This document shows positions 63,276 through 64,000 of a DNA stretch of 64,000 bases, piece by piece. The stretch's first letter is position 1. Each line of letters opens with the position of its first letter. A model generated the notes under the pieces. The model had not been told where the DNA came from and ran no database searches. It worked only from the letters and a program-made list of their open reading frames with translations. A program made the translations under genes and the position numbers. This DNA comes from Formicarius rufipectus (lineage: Eukaryota > Chordata > Aves > Passeriformes > Formicariidae). The stretch lies in the NCBI GenBank assembly GCA_013399695.1, contig VXAU01001826.1, forward strand, positions 1,460,736-1,524,735. Direction: 5' to 3'.

Positions 63276-64000
63276 TAACTTGTTGCATTGAAAAAGATGC
63301 TGTCCAGTTCCCACAATTGCCTATTGGAGCTTACAACAAATGGGAGAAAGATAGCAATAGTTGCCTCCTCCTTGGTGATTGAAGGAAATGTGGGATCCCT
63401 GTGCAGCACCCTTTGTGACTGTGAGCAGGACAAGCAAGCTCTGCTTGGTGCATGACCACCACCTGGCAGCACTAACACAAGCAGAAGGCCTGGCCATCAG
63501 CCTTAACAAAGGAAGGAAAAGAAGGGCTGTGACAGGATGGCAGTTCAGCCCTTCACAGGTTTTGAATACTCCAAATGAATAACTAACAACAGTTTTGGAA
63601 TAAGCAGTGAACTACCAATATCATTGCTAGCACACAGACAAGAATAAAATGAAGATGCTTCTAGAAAATGTAGGGCAAATTTTCTCTAGGCATACAGAAA
63701 CCACCTCTAAACTCCTACTGCCTAAAGAAGAAGCTATTAATACCAGACAGGACAAAAATGATGAGGTGACGACCCTGTAAAATGCAACATAATGCATGTC
63801 GCTCTTCACAGAAAAAGCAGGACTTTTCACGAGCTTAGTCATTGTCAAGTTGATGATTACCATTTAAAGAGATGCATTTAGTACTAAAAAAAGTGGTTTC
63901 TACAAAAGAATCATTCTATTCAGGAGGATGGGTCTATTTAGCTTCATCTTCCACCAGAAAAGACATTTCCCATTAATCCATTGCATAAACTTTCATTCAG
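63276..64000. other. Unique sequence, no gene recognised
   Basis: No gene is supported. Short open runs on both strands have no signature, and no repeat was recognised up to the window end. Confidence 0.5.

Noticed and set aside
1..64000. CRISPR arrays, bacterial operons, tRNA/rRNA genes, endogenous retroviral genes
   Set aside because: Reading both strands I saw no regularly spaced repeats, ribosome-binding-site/operon layout, tRNA B-box-like 'ggttcgaatcc' with cloverleaf context, or gag/pol/env-type frames. The only RT sequences are of the CR1 LINE type.

Overview
This is nuclear DNA from a bird. The diagnostic evidence is a set of seven 5'-truncated CR1 LINE retrotransposons (non-LTR) whose 3' ends carry the avian CR1 signature: a short 3' tail of ATTCTATG-like 8-bp units and the 'ttggaaggGACC...' type 3' UTR. 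An eighth, much older CR1/L3-type copy is also present. The background is A+T-rich and CpG-poor, with many T/G- or C/A-rich low-complexity tracts. Two isolated N bases lie in homopolymers. I cannot name the species.

No protein-coding gene of the host can be supported. No open frame of convincing length or recognisable family is present outside the CR1 remnants. Most listed-length frames are stop-free runs of 60-130 codons expected by chance in 64 kb. The window is therefore most likely intergenic or deep intronic. The best exon-like structure is at 5846-6178: a polypyrimidine tract and AG acceptor, 333 nt open in one frame, and a consensus CAG|GTGAGG donor. I give it only low confidence.

Layout. 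1-15.2 kb: unique sequence with simple repeats and two stretches (about 7.9-8.4 and 9.1-10.3 kb) whose texture resembles vertebrate conserved non-coding DNA. 15.2-16.4 kb: a minus-strand CR1 with a reverse-transcriptase fragment, split by a nested plus-strand CR1 3' end and followed by a CAAA-rich tract. 16.4-25.7 kb: unique sequence. 25.7-26.6 kb: two CR1 copies head to head, forming a diverged inverted repeat. 29.0-29.65 kb: the ancient CR1/L3-like LINE. 32.4-37.5 kb: two possible MIR-type SINE relics, small repeats and a T/G tract. 40-41.1 kb: another conserved-looking stretch followed by a short CR1 3' end. 43-49.6 kb: a perfect hairpin, two C(n)T(n) tracts and a short CR1 3' end. 62.4-63.3 kb: the second long CR1, truncated close to the reverse-transcriptase active site.

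No operon, CRISPR array, rRNA or tRNA gene, or retroviral gene was seen. I found no convincing new biological system. The observations worth checking are the transposon architecture, one exon candidate and the putative conserved non-coding blocks.
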